Notes: generated by a model from the sequence alone, not told the origin. Shown: positions 1-8,555, counted from the first letter of the stretch. The stretch is DNA of 64,000 nt from Alistipes sp. (GCA_017555695.1 JAFZFX010000012.1:1-64000), one strand, 5' to 3'. Translations and numbers: made by a program.

Positions 1-113
1 AATTAATGGTGTCCCACAGCCGTAGGTAGGAGATTAATCCACTTCGTGTCTTTTCCCTGCTCCTGCTCGGCATAATTCAAACAAGTTTGATTCTGCCCTC
101 GCTTACTCGCAGT

Positions 114-145
114 GTTGCCGCGTCGCGTTGCTCCTCGCAATGACA
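114..145. repeat. Family A repeat, half copy
   Basis: Reads TGTTGCCGCG, then an altered core, then CTCGCAATGACA. This matches one half of the longer element at 1859-1950. Confidence 0.6.
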
Positions 146-255
146 TACATACCAACCATTTAACACCATAAAATATTCAATTTTTCCACTAAAATGTTTT
201 ATACGGGAAGAAAATAAGAAAACAGTTATTTTTTACAAAATTTCTACTAAAACAT

Positions 256-287
256 TTTGCATAATAATAAAAAGTATAATAACTTCG
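256..287 (+). promoter_or_regulatory. Bacteroidetes-type promoter for the lipoprotein at 322
   Basis: TTTG at 256-259, a 20-base spacer, then TAACTTCG at 280-287. This is one mismatch from the TAnnTTTG consensus. The implied leader is about 28 bases. Confidence 0.55.
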
Positions 288-321
288 CAAGTGAAAATAC
301 CTTAATTTAATATTTATTACT

Positions 322-975
322 ATGAAAAAGTTATTTACCCTGCTTGCTTTATCATTGGTAATGATGGCTTGCAATAAGGAAGAAGAGAATGAACAACTAA
401 TAGGTTGGGATAAGATAACTGCGGAAGTAGGAAAGACAAGCAAGTCTGTAATGGAGGTGCTGCAAAATGTTTCTGAAGATGAAGTTTGGTTTTCTCACAA
501 TTTGTGGTATTACATTAAAGAGGAATCAGGTGAAATAAAAGAGAGTAAGGCAATAGAAAATGGCGTTGTTAAGTATGTTGGAGATGGTGCCCATTATGAG
601 TATCGTATGGCTGACAACAACACTATTATACACTACTTTAGCTCTTGGGGTACAATGGCTGGTATGCTGAATTATTATCGCCCTTACGATGTTGAGGAAG
701 TGGATGGAAATTTTAGAGTTAAGTACTTCTTTAACGATGAGTTACAATATACTCTATTATGGGAGATTATTGCATATGACGACAATCAGATTTTGATTAA
801 ATCTACTGATGAATATAGAGTTCCTGTGTATGACAGCCACGGTAATTTATACAAGAGCAACACAGAAGATTTATACACTTTAATTCATTTAGTTCGCCGC
901 GTTCCAAAAGATGATGGATGGAAGGAGGCAATAACTGAACAAGAATATTGCGAATTGGTAAAACAAAGTTATTAA
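322..975 (+). CDS. Hypothetical AT-rich lipoprotein
   Basis: A 217-residue protein with an N-terminal signal sequence (Lys-Lys, a hydrophobic stretch, then a lipobox ending VMMAC with Cys17). It should be lipid-anchored in the cell envelope. The mature part is acidic, begins with a Glu/Asn-rich tether and is rich in aromatic residues and predicted beta strand. I do not recognise the family. The gene is clearly more AT-rich than the housekeeping genes to its right, which fits recent transfer or weak codon selection. A Bacteroidetes-type promoter lies upstream and a hairpin terminator directly follows, so it is probably monocistronic. Confidence 0.75.
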   Translation: MKKLFTLLALSLVMMACNKEEENEQLIGWDKITAEVGKTSKSVMEVLQNVSEDEVWFSHNLWYYIKEESGEIKESKAIENGVVKYVGDGAHYEYRMADNNTIIHYFSSWGTMAGMLNYYRPYDVEEVDGNFRVKYFFNDELQYTLLWEIIAYDDNQILIKSTDEYRVPVYDSHGNLYKSNTEDLYTLIHLVRRVPKDDGWKEAITEQEYCELVKQSY

Positions 976-980
976 TTTAT

Positions 981-1016
981 CGACTCTCTCGCTTTCGGGC
1001 GAGGGAGTTTTTATTT
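981..1016 (+). terminator. Rho-independent terminator after the lipoprotein gene
   Basis: ACTCTCTCGC pairs with GCGAGGGAGT (one mismatch) around a short loop and is followed by TTTTTATTT. Confidence 0.75.
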
Positions 1017-1109
1017 CTAAATCGGGGCTTTGTGACGCCACTTTTGGCATATAATTTGTTCGGTTTGGGGCCGAAAAAGGCGCGAGATAGCAAAATATGG
1101 GGCAAAAAT

Positions 1110-1140
1110 TTTGTTGTGACGAAAAATGTTGCTATCTTGC
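1110..1140 (+). promoter_or_regulatory. Probable promoter of the sigma factor gene
   Basis: TTTG at 1110-1113 and, 19 bases later, TATCTTGC at 1133-1140, close to the Bacteroidetes -7 element. The leader would be roughly 90 bases. Confidence 0.4.
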
Positions 1141-1236
1141 AATCAAATTAAACGAAACATTAACTCTAAAAACACAGTTGCCTATTGAGAAAATTCTACT
1201 CTTTGAACATTACATAGTAACTTAAAGGAGAAGAGT

Positions 1237-1821
1237 ATGAACACACAAGTGTTAAGTGACCAGGTATTGCTTAATAACTATTTGTCGGGCGACCGTGCAG
1301 CCATTTCACAACTCATAGATAGACATTCGCGCCGTGTACGCGACTATCTGCGTATGCTTGTCAAAGACAACGATGTGGCTGATGATATCCTGCAAGATAC
1401 CTTTATTAAAGTCGTGCGAGTAATCGACGAGGGCCGCTATGTCGATAACGGCAAGTTCCTCTCGTGGGTGCTGCGCATTGCCCACAACAAGGCGCTGGAT
1501 TACTTTCGCGCGCAGAAGAGCAATAAGGTCGTAAGCGAGTCAGAATCAGGCTATAATATGTTATCAACGCTGAAGTTCTCGGAGCGAACCATCGAGGACA
1601 AAATCATCTCGGAGCAGGTCGAGGAGTCGGTGCGTCGTATGGTCGAGCATCTGCCCGACGAGCAGCGCGAGGTGGTGAAGTTGCGCTACTATGCGGGGCT
1701 TAGTTTTCAGGAGATAGCTGACCAGACGGGCGTGAGCATAAACACCGCCCTGGGGCGTATGCGCTATGCGCTGATAAATCTGCGAAAGATGATTGCGGAG
1801 AATAATATCGTGCTGGCGTAA
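1237..1821 (+). CDS. Sigma-70 family (ECF-like) RNA polymerase sigma factor
   Basis: A 194-residue sigma factor with only regions 2 and 4, the ECF layout. Region 2 (about residues 20-95) includes the DDILQDTFIKV core-binding helix and the FLSWVLRIAHNKALDYFR segment used in -10 recognition. A variable linker follows. Region 4 (about 130-185) has LPDEQREVVKLRYYAGLS and the helix-turn-helix FQEIADQTGVSINTALGRMR. It would direct core RNA polymerase to a set of target promoters. No anti-sigma gene is adjacent: the next gene, guaB, has its own promoter, so control is not through a neighbouring FecR- or RseA-type protein. The start follows a purine-rich AAAGGAGAAGAG at about 1224-1235, one of the few Shine-Dalgarno-like sites in the window. 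Confidence 0.88.
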   Translation: MNTQVLSDQVLLNNYLSGDRAAISQLIDRHSRRVRDYLRMLVKDNDVADDILQDTFIKVVRVIDEGRYVDNGKFLSWVLRIAHNKALDYFRAQKSNKVVSESESGYNMLSTLKFSERTIEDKIISEQVEESVRRMVEHLPDEQREVVKLRYYAGLSFQEIADQTGVSINTALGRMRYALINLRKMIAENNIVLA

Positions 1822-1836
1822 AACAAAAGGTTGTCT

Positions 1837-1855
1837 AACAAGGCTCTTTTGGCGT
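1837..1855. repeat. 19-base dispersed word, copy 1
   Basis: AACAAGGCTCTTTTGGCGT is identical to 35819-35837. Both copies lie just downstream of a plus-strand coding sequence. Confidence 0.7.
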
Positions 1856-1858
1856 ATC

Positions 1859-1950
1859 TGTCATTACGAGGAGGAGTTTACTCCGACGCGGTAATCTCAT
1901 TTTTTGGAAGATAGGAGATTGCCACGAGCCTAACGGCTCTCGCAATGACA
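1859..1950. repeat. Family A repeat, full-length element
   Basis: It runs from TGTCATTACGAGGAGG to CTCGCAATGACA. Its two halves are inverted relative to each other (GGTAATCTC against GAGATTGCC), so the unit can fold into a long imperfect hairpin. Each half also holds its own small palindrome (GGAGTTTACTCC and GAGCCTAACGGCTC). The element at 48747-48836 is the same unit in the opposite orientation. Confidence 0.8.
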
Positions 1951-1963
1951 TGCTATTTAATAA

Positions 1964-2120
1964 AATTCCTCCTCTAAGCTAGAGGAGGTGGCACACTGAA
2001 AGTGTGACGGAGGAGTCTGTTAATTGGTAGAATATATTATTCCAAGAACACACTCCCAAAATTAACACACTCCCTCCCCCTAAAGGGTACTCCCTCTAAC
2101 TTAGAGGGAGAATTTTTATT
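1964..2120 (+). repeat. Family B palindromic repeat, copy 1
   Basis: In order it contains: the palindrome CCTCCTCTAAGCTAGAGGAGG, a variable hairpin (CACACT, loop GAA, AGTGTG), the constant GACGGAGGAGTCTGTTAAT, an AT-rich middle, AACACACTCCCTCCCCC, a C-run/G-run hairpin, and the palindrome CTCCCTCTAACTTAGAGGGAG. Copies in the same or opposite orientation lie at 27692-27880, 27895-27988 and 12941-13076. Confidence 0.85.
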
Positions 2121-2317
2121 AATTCTAAAAGGTAATTCTGAATTCTGTATTTTGAATTTCTCTGCGGGACACTTTTTATTAGGTTGTGGGATGAGAATGA
2201 TTAGCGTAAAGAGGCTTCTCGCTGAATAAAAAAGGCTTCTCGCTGAATGAAAGTGGCTGCTTGCAGAATGAAAATGAAAAAAAATGGCGGAAGAGAGTAA
2301 AAAAGCGGGTCGTAAAT

Positions 2318-2349
2318 TTTGACATTCTGCTATTTTATATCTATCTTTG
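2318..2349 (+). promoter_or_regulatory. guaB promoter
   Basis: TTTG at 2318-2321, 20 bases, then TATCTTTG at 2342-2349. This is an exact match to the Bacteroidetes consensus, about 24 bases before the guaB start codon. Confidence 0.75.
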
Positions 2350-2372
2350 TGCGCAACTAAAACCCAAGTAAT

Positions 2373-3845
2373 ATGTCGTTCATAGATGAAAGGGTACAAT
2401 CGATGGGACTCACCTTCGATGATGTGTTGCTCGTACCCGCCTATTCAGAAGTTATGCCGCGTACAGTCTCGACAGAGACCCATTTTTCGCGCAATATCAA
2501 GTTGAACATACCTATCGTTTCTGCCGCAATGGATACCGTTACGGAGGCTCCGTTGGCTATTGCTCTGGCACGAGAGGGAGGTATTGGTGTAATCCACAAG
2601 AATATGTCTATCGCCGATCAGGCTGCGCACGTGCGTCGTGTGAAGCGTGCCGAGAGCGGTATGATATATGACCCTGTTACTATCAGCAAGGAGCAGTCAG
2701 TAGGTGATGCGCTGAAGTTGATGCGTGAAAACAAGATTGGTGGCATTCCCGTTGTTGATGATGACAATATGCTCATCGGCATCGTCACTAACCGCGACTT
2801 GCGCTTCCAGCGCGATATGAACCGCGCCATCGACGAGGTGATGACAAAGGAGAATATCATCACTACTCACTCTACAGAGCTGGAGAAGGCGTCAGAGATT
2901 TTGCTCAGCAACAAGATCGAGAAGTTGCCCGTAGTGGATGACAACGGTCGTCTTATCGGACTTATCACATATAAGGATATCACAAAGGTTAAGGATCACC
3001 CCAACGCTTGCAAGGACTCAAAGGGTCGCTTGAGAGTAGCTGCGGGTATCGGTATCACACCCGATGCGCTCGACCGCGTTAAGGCGTTGGTTGCCGAGGG
3101 TGTAGATGCTGTTGTGCTTGACTCGGCTCACGGCCACTCGAAGAATGTGGTTGAGATGTTGAAGAAGGTTAAGAGCCACTATCCCGACCTGGATGTTGTT
3201 GTTGGTAACATCGCTACTGCCGAGGCTGCGAAGTACTTGGTGGAGAATGGCGCTGATGGTATCAAGGTGGGTATCGGCCCCGGCTCAATCTGTACTACTC
3301 GTATCATCGCGGGTGTGGGTGTGCCCCAGCTGACTGCCATCTTCGAGTGCTCTAACGCTATCAAGGGCAGCGGCGTTCCCGTAATTGCTGACGGTGGTTT
3401 GCGTTACTCTGGCGACTGCGTTAAGGCGTTGGCTGCTGGTGGTGACTGCGTGATGATTGGTTCGATGTTTGCAGGTACCGAGGAGTCACCTGGCGAGACT
3501 ATCATCTACAACGGCCGTAAGTTCAAGACATATCGCGGTATGGGTTCTATCGACGCTATGAAGGCTGGTTCGTCAGACCGTTACTTCCAGGGCGAGGAGA
3601 AGAACGACTTGAAGCTCGTGCCCGAGGGTATCGTTGGTCGCGTGCCGTTCAAGGGTATGCTGTGCGAGACCGTTTACCAGTTGGTGGGTGGTATCCGCGC
3701 AGGTATGGGTTACTGCGGCGCACAGAACATCGGCGTACTGCAGAAGGCCAAGTTCGTACAGATAACATCAAACGGTGTGGTTGAGAACCACCCGCACGAT
3801 ATAACAATCACGCGCGAGACACCCAACTACTCACGCGGAGAGTAA
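2373..3845 (+). CDS. guaB: Inosine-5'-monophosphate dehydrogenase
   Basis: A cytoplasmic enzyme that oxidises IMP to XMP with NAD+, the committed step of guanine nucleotide synthesis. The 490-residue length is standard. The TIM barrel begins at residue 1, is interrupted by two CBS domains (about 95-205, with the repeated IPVVDDD/LPVVDDN pattern), and resumes with the active-site loop GPGSICTTR, placing the catalytic cysteine at residue 307. The flap MGSIDAM and the C-terminal [15 protein letters not shown] segment are also present. The gene has its own consensus promoter and a terminator behind it. The next gene, a GMP synthase, catalyses the following step, so the pair forms a guanine biosynthesis block although a terminator lies between them. 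Confidence 0.97.
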   Translation: MSFIDERVQSMGLTFDDVLLVPAYSEVMPRTVSTETHFSRNIKLNIPIVSAAMDTVTEAPLAIALAREGGIGVIHKNMSIADQAAHVRRVKRAESGMIYDPVTISKEQSVGDALKLMRENKIGGIPVVDDDNMLIGIVTNRDLRFQRDMNRAIDEVMTKENIITTHSTELEKASEILLSNKIEKLPVVDDNGRLIGLITYKDITKVKDHPNACKDSKGRLRVAAGIGITPDALDRVKALVAEGVDAVVLDSAHGHSKNVVEMLKKVKSHYPDLDVVVGNIATAEAAKYLVENGADGIKVGIGPGSICTTRIIAGVGVPQLTAIFECSNAIKGSGVPVIADGGLRYSGDCVKALAAGGDCVMIGSMFAGTEESPGETIIYNGRKFKTYRGMGSIDAMKAGSSDRYFQGEEKNDLKLVPEGIVGRVPFKGMLCETVYQLVGGIRAGMGYCGAQNIGVLQKAKFVQITSNGVVENHPHDITITRETPNYSRGE

Positions 3846-3849
3846 TACT

Positions 3850-3891
3850 AAGGGCTCGCCACGCAGGTTACACGCGGGCGGGCCTTTTTTG
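3850..3891 (+). terminator. Terminator after guaB
   Basis: AAGGGCTCGCC pairs with GGCGGGCC across a loop, followed by TTTTTT. Confidence 0.65.
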
Positions 3892-3926
3892 ATTAGGAGT
3901 TAAGAATTAAAAATATATTTACAACG

Positions 3927-5234
3927 ATGAAACAGGATATGATTGTAATTTTGGACTTGGGTAGCCACGAGAATACCGTGTTGGCCCGAGCCATCCGTGC
4001 GTTGGGTGTATATAGCGAGATTTACCCCCACGACATCACTGCTGCAGAGTTGAAGGCTCTGCCCAATGTTAAGGGTGTAATCATCAACGGTGGCCCCAAC
4101 AATGTAATCGACGGCGTAGAGATTGATGTTCTGCCCGAGATTTATGAGGCTGGCTACCCCGTAATGGCTGCTGGTCACGCCAAGGCTCTGTGCGAGGTTA
4201 AGTTGGAGCAGTTCACCGACGACGAGGAGGCAATCAAGGCTGCTGTTAAGGAGTTTGTTTTCGACACTTGCAAGGCCGAGGCAAACTGGAATATGAAGAA
4301 CTTTGTGAACGACCAGGTGGAGCTCATCCGCCAGCAGGTTGGCGACAAGAAGGTGTTGCTGGCTTTGTCAGGTGGTGTTGATTCATCGGTTGTGGCTGCG
4401 TTGCTCTTGAAGGCTATCGGCAACAACCTGGTGTGCGTTCATGTGAACCACGGTTTGATGCGTAAGGGCGAGTCAGAGGCTGTTGTTGAGGTCTTTGGCA
4501 AGCAGTTGTGCGCAAACCTTGTATATGTTGATGCTACCGAGCGCTTCCTCACAAAGTTGGAGGGCGTTGAGGATCCCGAGCAGAAGCGTAAGATCATCGG
4601 TGGCGAGTTCATCCGCGTATTCGAGGAGGAGGCCCGCAAGTTGGACGGTATCGACTACTTGGGTCAGGGTACTATCTACCCCGACATCGTGGAGAGCGGT
4701 ACAAAGACTGCCAAGATGGTGAAGTCACACCACAATGTGGGTGGTCTGCCCGAGGATATGAAGTTCGGTTTGGTTGAGCCCTTGAAGCAGCTCTTTAAGG
4801 ACGAAGTTCGTGCCTGCGGTGTTGAGCTGGGCTTGCCCTACGAGATGGTTTACCGTCAGCCGTTCCCCGGCCCCGGCTTGGGTGTTCGCTGCTTGGGCGC
4901 CATCACACGCGACCGTCTGGAGGCTGTTCGCGAGTCTGACGCAATCCTCCGCGAGGAGTTTGCAAAGGCTGGTTTGGACAAGAAGGTATGGCAGTACTTC
5001 ACTGTTGTGCCCGACTTCAAGTCAGTAGGTGTGCGTAACAACGCTCGTTCATACGACTGGCCCGTAATCATCCGCGCCGTGAACACTATCGACGCGATGA
5101 CAGCCACTATCGAGCATATCGACTGGGAGATCTTGGACCGCATCACAAAGCGTATCTTGGACGAGGTTCCCACCGTTAACCGCGTATGCTACGATATGTC
5201 ACCCAAACCCTCTGCAACAATCGAGTGGGAGTAA
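3927..5234 (+). CDS. guaA: GMP synthase with a degenerate, shortened glutaminase domain
   Basis: The protein converts XMP to GMP with ATP and an ammonia source. The C-terminal two thirds are intact: the ATP-pyrophosphatase P-loop SGGVDSS (148-154), the GQGTIYPD and KSHHNVGGLP segments, FPGPGLGVRCLG, and the dimerisation tail ending KPSATIEWE. The N-terminal class I glutaminase domain is not intact. It starts normally (IVILDLGS, and GGP at 55-57), but where the family has a GxCxG nucleophile loop this one reads YPVMAAGHAK (77-86). The chain then jumps to the segment just before the ATPase domain, so the part carrying the family's His and Glu is missing. The 435-residue length is about 70-80 short of usual. 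By inference it uses free ammonia or a separate glutaminase partner. The frame is open and the linker reads smoothly, so it does not look like a sequencing error. Confidence 0.9.
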   Translation: MKQDMIVILDLGSHENTVLARAIRALGVYSEIYPHDITAAELKALPNVKGVIINGGPNNVIDGVEIDVLPEIYEAGYPVMAAGHAKALCEVKLEQFTDDEEAIKAAVKEFVFDTCKAEANWNMKNFVNDQVELIRQQVGDKKVLLALSGGVDSSVVAALLLKAIGNNLVCVHVNHGLMRKGESEAVVEVFGKQLCANLVYVDATERFLTKLEGVEDPEQKRKIIGGEFIRVFEEEARKLDGIDYLGQGTIYPDIVESGTKTAKMVKSHHNVGGLPEDMKFGLVEPLKQLFKDEVRACGVELGLPYEMVYRQPFPGPGLGVRCLGAITRDRLEAVRESDAILREEFAKAGLDKKVWQYFTVVPDFKSVGVRNNARSYDWPVIIRAVNTIDAMTATIEHIDWEILDRITKRILDEVPTVNRVCYDMSPKPSATIEWE

Positions 5235-5255
5235 GGTAACTGTCGAAAAAATATT

Positions 5256-5290
5256 AAGCATCGTACTCAAAAGGGTACGATGCTTTTTTT
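5256..5290 (+). terminator. Strong terminator after guaA
   Basis: AAGCATCGTAC pairs perfectly with GTACGATGCTT (11 base pairs), followed by a T run. An ATG inside the hairpin (5280) is not a credible start for the next gene. Confidence 0.9.
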
Positions 5291-5309
5291 ATTATCTCCT
5301 TTAATTGCC

Positions 5310-5317
5310 TATCTTTG
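5310..5317 (+). promoter_or_regulatory. -7 element very close to the helicase start
   Basis: TATCTTTG lies 4 bases before the chosen ATG at 5322. With usual spacing the transcript would begin at or next to the start codon, giving a leaderless or nearly leaderless mRNA. The upstream TTTG is not clear because that position is the terminator T run. Confidence 0.5.
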
Positions 5318-5321
5318 CGGT

Positions 5322-7877
5322 ATGGAATCGAAGATATTGCAAGGACTAAATAAGGCACAGTATGATGCGGTGGTGAATTATCAGACGCCATCGCTTATTA
5401 TTGCGGGTGCGGGGTCGGGTAAGACCCGCGTGCTCACATCGCGTATAGCTTATATGTTGGAGCAGGGCGTCAAGCCGTACAATATTCTGGCTCTGACATT
5501 TACGAACAAGGCGGCCGAGCAGATGCGCTCGCGTATCGAGCAGATGGTAGGCTCGGAGGCACGCTACATCCGTATGGGTACTTTCCACTCGGTCTTTTCG
5601 CGCATCCTGCGTGAGAACGCCGAGCGAATAGGCTATCCGCAGTCGTACACAATCTACGAGCCTAACGATTGCAAGAACCTCATCAAGACCATCTGCAAGG
5701 AGTTCGGTCTGGCGGACGACAAGTACAAGCCCGCCCGTGTGCTCTCGCGCATATCATTTGCCAAGAACTGCCTGGTGACGGCGGGGGCCTATGCGGCCAA
5801 CACAACCTACGCCACCGAGGATAGGCAGGCGCAGATTCCCCGCTTCGGCGAGGTTTATACCGAGTACTGCCGCCGCTGTAAGCAGAATGGTGCGATGGAC
5901 TTCGACGACTTGCTGTTGCAGACCAACATCCTGCTGCGCGACTGCCCCGATGTGTTGGAGAAGTATCAGCGTCTGTTTGAGTATATCTTGGTGGACGAGT
6001 ATCAGGATACCAACTACGCGCAGTATATAATCATCCGCCGACTCTCGCAGCTGCACGGCCGCGTATGTGTGGTGGGTGACGATGCACAGAGTATCTACTC
6101 GTTCCGAGGTGCGAAGATCGAGAATATCCTCTCGTTCCGCAACGACTACCCCCAGGCGATGACCTTCAAGCTGGAGCAGAACTACCGTTCGACGCAGACC
6201 ATCGTAAATGCCGCCAACTCGGTCATCGAGCGCAACTCGCGCCGTATGGACAAGAAGTGTTTTTCGGCGGGCGATGAGGGTGATAAGATACACATCATAC
6301 GCTCATATACCGACCGCGAGGAGGCCGATGCCATAGCCGATGCTATGCGCGAGAGGCTGCGCCACACTGACGATAGCTGGAACGAGGTGGCGGTGTTGTA
6401 TCGTACCAACAACCAGTCGGCAACGATGGAGACAGCCTTGCGCCGTCGAGGCATCCCCTACCGAATATACAAGGGCAGTTCGTTCTACGACCACAAGGAG
6501 ATTCGCGATATGCTGGCCTACATACGCCTTATCATCAACCCTAAGGATGACGAGGCGCTGAAGCGTGTTATCAACTACCCCGCACGAGGTATTGGCGATA
6601 CTACCGTCGGCCGCATTGCCGAGTTGGCGCAGCAGCGCAGCCAATCGATGTGGGAGGCGATAGATGCTCTGGTGGACGAGGCGGCAACGCTGGGCGATGC
6701 CATACAGAAGACCATTGCCCGCAAGGTTACCGAGTTCGTGAACTTGATTCGCTCGTTGCAGCTTGTGCGTCACGAGAAGGGACTCTACGACTTCGGTCTG
6801 GAGGTGGCCTCACGCTCGGGCATACTCGCGTCGTATCGTACCGAGAACACCCCCGAGGCGACAAGTGCGGTGGATAATATCGAGGAGTTGTTGAACTCGA
6901 TGCAGCTCTTTTCAGAGCAGTGCGAGGCCGAGATTCGTGCTGGCGAGCGCGAGGAGGAGAATAAGCCCACCATCGAGGAGTGGTTGCAGAATGTGATGCT
7001 GCTGACCGATATGGACAACAAGGAGGACGATGAGAGCAACGACAAGGTGACGCTGATGACCGTACACTCGGCCAAGGGTCTGGAGTATAAGTATGTATAT
7101 ATCGTCGGTTGCGAGGAGAAACTCTTCCCTTCGGAGCGAGCCCTGGAGTCGCCCGACGGATTGGAGGAGGAGCGCCGTTTGTTCTATGTGGCCCTAACGC
7201 GTGCCAAGGCCGAGGCGACATTGTCGTACTGCGAGATGCGTTTCAAGTGGGGAAATATGGAGTTCTCGTCACCCAGCCGATTCCTGCAGGAGATAGATTC
7301 GCGATATGTCGATTGTGACGAGGATTTGAGCCGTCCCCAGCGTCGCAACTTCGCCGATAACGATGGCGAGGATGGTGGCCTGACGGGGCGTATGGGTAAC
7401 TTTTCGAAAGGGGGTTACGGCTCTAATTATGGCGGCTACGGCAAGGGAGGCTACGGTGGCTACGGCAGTGGTTCGGCCACTTCGCGCAGTCAGGGCGCAC
7501 AGCGCAATGGCGACGGCAAGACGGCTATCGAGGCTCTGCGTCAGCGTTTCGACTACCGCTTCCAGCAGAAGCAGTCACAGCGTGCAGGCTCGTCGTCGGG
7601 TGTGAAGCAGATGCCCGACCCGCGCATCGTGGCACAGCCCACTTTGCAGCGTTCGACAGAGGGTATGCGTCGTGTGTCGAGTACTCCCGCGCAGGGTGCG
7701 GCATCGCTGGGCCCTTGCCCCTACGAGGTGGGCGCGCGTGTCGAGCATCCCAAATTTGGCGTCGGCATAATCTCACGCATCGAGCCTATGGCCGAGGATT
7801 ACAAGGTGGCGGTAGACTTCGGTCAGTATGGCGAGAAGACACTATTGGCCAAGTTTGCAAAATTGACTAAACTTTAA
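5322..7877 (+). CDS. pcrA: UvrD/PcrA-type superfamily 1 DNA helicase
   Basis: An ATP-dependent 3'-5' DNA helicase used in repair and in removing proteins from DNA. Starting at 5322 (MESKILQGLNKAQ) it has 851 residues. The longer ORF from 5280 begins inside the guaA terminator and is rejected. Visible motifs: Q motif, Walker A AGAGSGKT (28-35), Ia LTFTNKAA, Walker B ILVDEYQDTN, III VVGDDAQSIYSFRGA, IV EQNYRST, V TVHSAKGLEY and VI RRLFYVALTRA. After the helicase core there is a low-complexity Gly/Tyr/Ser-rich linker (about residues 690-730, many GGYG units). The chain ends in a small Tudor-like fold of the kind that binds RNA polymerase in PcrA (GARVEHPKFGVGIISRIEP). nth follows 10 bases later and is probably co-transcribed. 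Confidence 0.94.
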   Translation: MESKILQGLNKAQYDAVVNYQTPSLIIAGAGSGKTRVLTSRIAYMLEQGVKPYNILALTFTNKAAEQMRSRIEQMVGSEARYIRMGTFHSVFSRILRENAERIGYPQSYTIYEPNDCKNLIKTICKEFGLADDKYKPARVLSRISFAKNCLVTAGAYAANTTYATEDRQAQIPRFGEVYTEYCRRCKQNGAMDFDDLLLQTNILLRDCPDVLEKYQRLFEYILVDEYQDTNYAQYIIIRRLSQLHGRVCVVGDDAQSIYSFRGAKIENILSFRNDYPQAMTFKLEQNYRSTQTIVNAANSVIERNSRRMDKKCFSAGDEGDKIHIIRSYTDREEADAIADAMRERLRHTDDSWNEVAVLYRTNNQSATMETALRRRGIPYRIYKGSSFYDHKEIRDMLAYIRLIINPKDDEALKRVINYPARGIGDTTVGRIAELAQQRSQSMWEAIDALVDEAATLGDAIQKTIARKVTEFVNLIRSLQLVRHEKGLYDFGLEVASRSGILASYRTENTPEATSAVDNIEELLNSMQLFSEQCEAEIRAGEREEENKPTIEEWLQNVMLLTDMDNKEDDESNDKVTLMTVHSAKGLEYKYVYIVGCEEKLFPSERALESPDGLEEERRLFYVALTRAKAEATLSYCEMRFKWGNMEFSSPSRFLQEIDSRYVDCDEDLSRPQRRNFADNDGEDGGLTGRMGNFSKGGYGSNYGGYGKGGYGGYGSGSATSRSQGAQRNGDGKTAIEALRQRFDYRFQQKQSQRAGSSSGVKQMPDPRIVAQPTLQRSTEGMRRVSSTPAQGAASLGPCPYEVGARVEHPKFGVGIISRIEPMAEDYKVAVDFGQYGEKTLLAKFAKLTKL

Positions 7878-7887
7878 TTAAGATAAG

Positions 7888-8529
7888 ATGACTACCCGCG
7901 AGCGATACGAAGGCATCATCGGCTACTTCAGCGAGACTATGCCCGTGGCCGAGAGCGAGCTCAACTACCGCAATCCCTTCGAGTTGCTGGTGGCAGTCAT
8001 TTTGTCGGCACAATGTACCGATAAGAGGGTGAATCTGACCACCCCCGCCCTGTTTGAGGCTTACCCCACGCCACAGGCGATGGCCGAGGCCTCGGCAGAG
8101 GATATTTTCCCTTACATCAAAAGCATATCATACCCCAACAACAAGGCTAAACATCTGGCCTCGATGGCTCGTATGCTGGTCGAGGAGTTCGGCGGCGAGG
8201 TGCCGAGCGACCTGAAGGAGTTGCAGCGTCTGCCAGGCGTAGGGCGCAAGACGGCCAATGTGATTGGCGCCGTGATTTGGCAGATGGAGGTGATGCCCGT
8301 CGATACCCATGTGTTCCGTGTGGCGGCCCGCATCGGCCTCACGCGCGGAGCAAAAACACCCCTACAGACCGAGCTGCAGTTGGAGAAAAATATCCCGTCA
8401 CACCTGCTGCCCATAGCCCATCATTGGTTGATTCTGCACGGCAGATATGTATGCACGGCACGCGCGCCCAAGTGCGGCGAGTGTGGCATCGGCGTCTGGT
8501 GCAAGCATTTTTCCGCTCAAAAAGGCTGA
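7888..8529 (+). CDS. nth: Endonuclease III (DNA glycosylase/AP lyase)
   Basis: Removes oxidised pyrimidines and cleaves abasic sites in base excision repair. The 213-residue protein has the helix-hairpin-helix LPGVGRKTANV with catalytic Lys121, the catalytic Asp139 in PVDTHV, and the C-terminal 4Fe-4S ligands spaced C-x6-C-x2-C-x5-C (CTARAPKCGECGIGVWC). The length matches the family. It lies 10 bases behind the helicase gene and probably forms a two-gene repair operon with it. Confidence 0.96.
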   Translation: MTTRERYEGIIGYFSETMPVAESELNYRNPFELLVAVILSAQCTDKRVNLTTPALFEAYPTPQAMAEASAEDIFPYIKSISYPNNKAKHLASMARMLVEEFGGEVPSDLKELQRLPGVGRKTANVIGAVIWQMEVMPVDTHVFRVAARIGLTRGAKTPLQTELQLEKNIPSHLLPIAHHWLILHGRYVCTARAPKCGECGIGVWCKHFSAQKG

Positions 8530-8547
8530 AAATAAGGAAAGTTTGAC

Positions 8548-8555
8548 TATCTTTG
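8548..8555 (+). promoter_or_regulatory. Probable -7 element for the S41 lipoprotein gene
   Basis: TATCTTTG matches TAnnTTTG about 68 bases before the start at 8623. No good TTTG is seen at the -33 position. Confidence 0.45.

Larger units (their letters stand above)
1..321. other. Intergenic spacer with repeat fragments
   Basis: No gene is supported here. The left edge (about 9-28) matches the start of the repeat-rich spacer at 27692-27715. Bases 114-145 are a half copy of family A ending in CGCAATGACA. The rest is AT-rich and carries the promoter of the lipoprotein at 322. A minus-strand ORF at 189-443 overlaps that promoter and has no recognisable features. Confidence 0.6.
1822..2317. other. 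Repeat-filled spacer before guaB
   Basis: No coding gene is supported. It holds a 19-base word shared with 35819-35837, a complete family A element, a complete family B element and then AT-rich DNA leading to the guaB promoter. Near 2215-2260 a short direct repeat (AGGCTTCTCGCTGAAT) occurs twice. Confidence 0.7.

Noticed and set aside
948-1151. 67-codon ORF after the first lipoprotein
   Set aside because: It overlaps the terminator of the lipoprotein gene and the promoter of the sigma factor gene, and shows no family features.
2037-2399. 120-codon minus-strand ORF before guaB
   Set aside because: It is antisense to repeats and to the guaB promoter; its composition follows the repeats.
5280-5321. 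Upstream start for the helicase gene (14 extra residues)
   Set aside because: The ATG lies inside the guaA terminator hairpin and upstream of the -7 element; 5322 gives a normal helicase N terminus.
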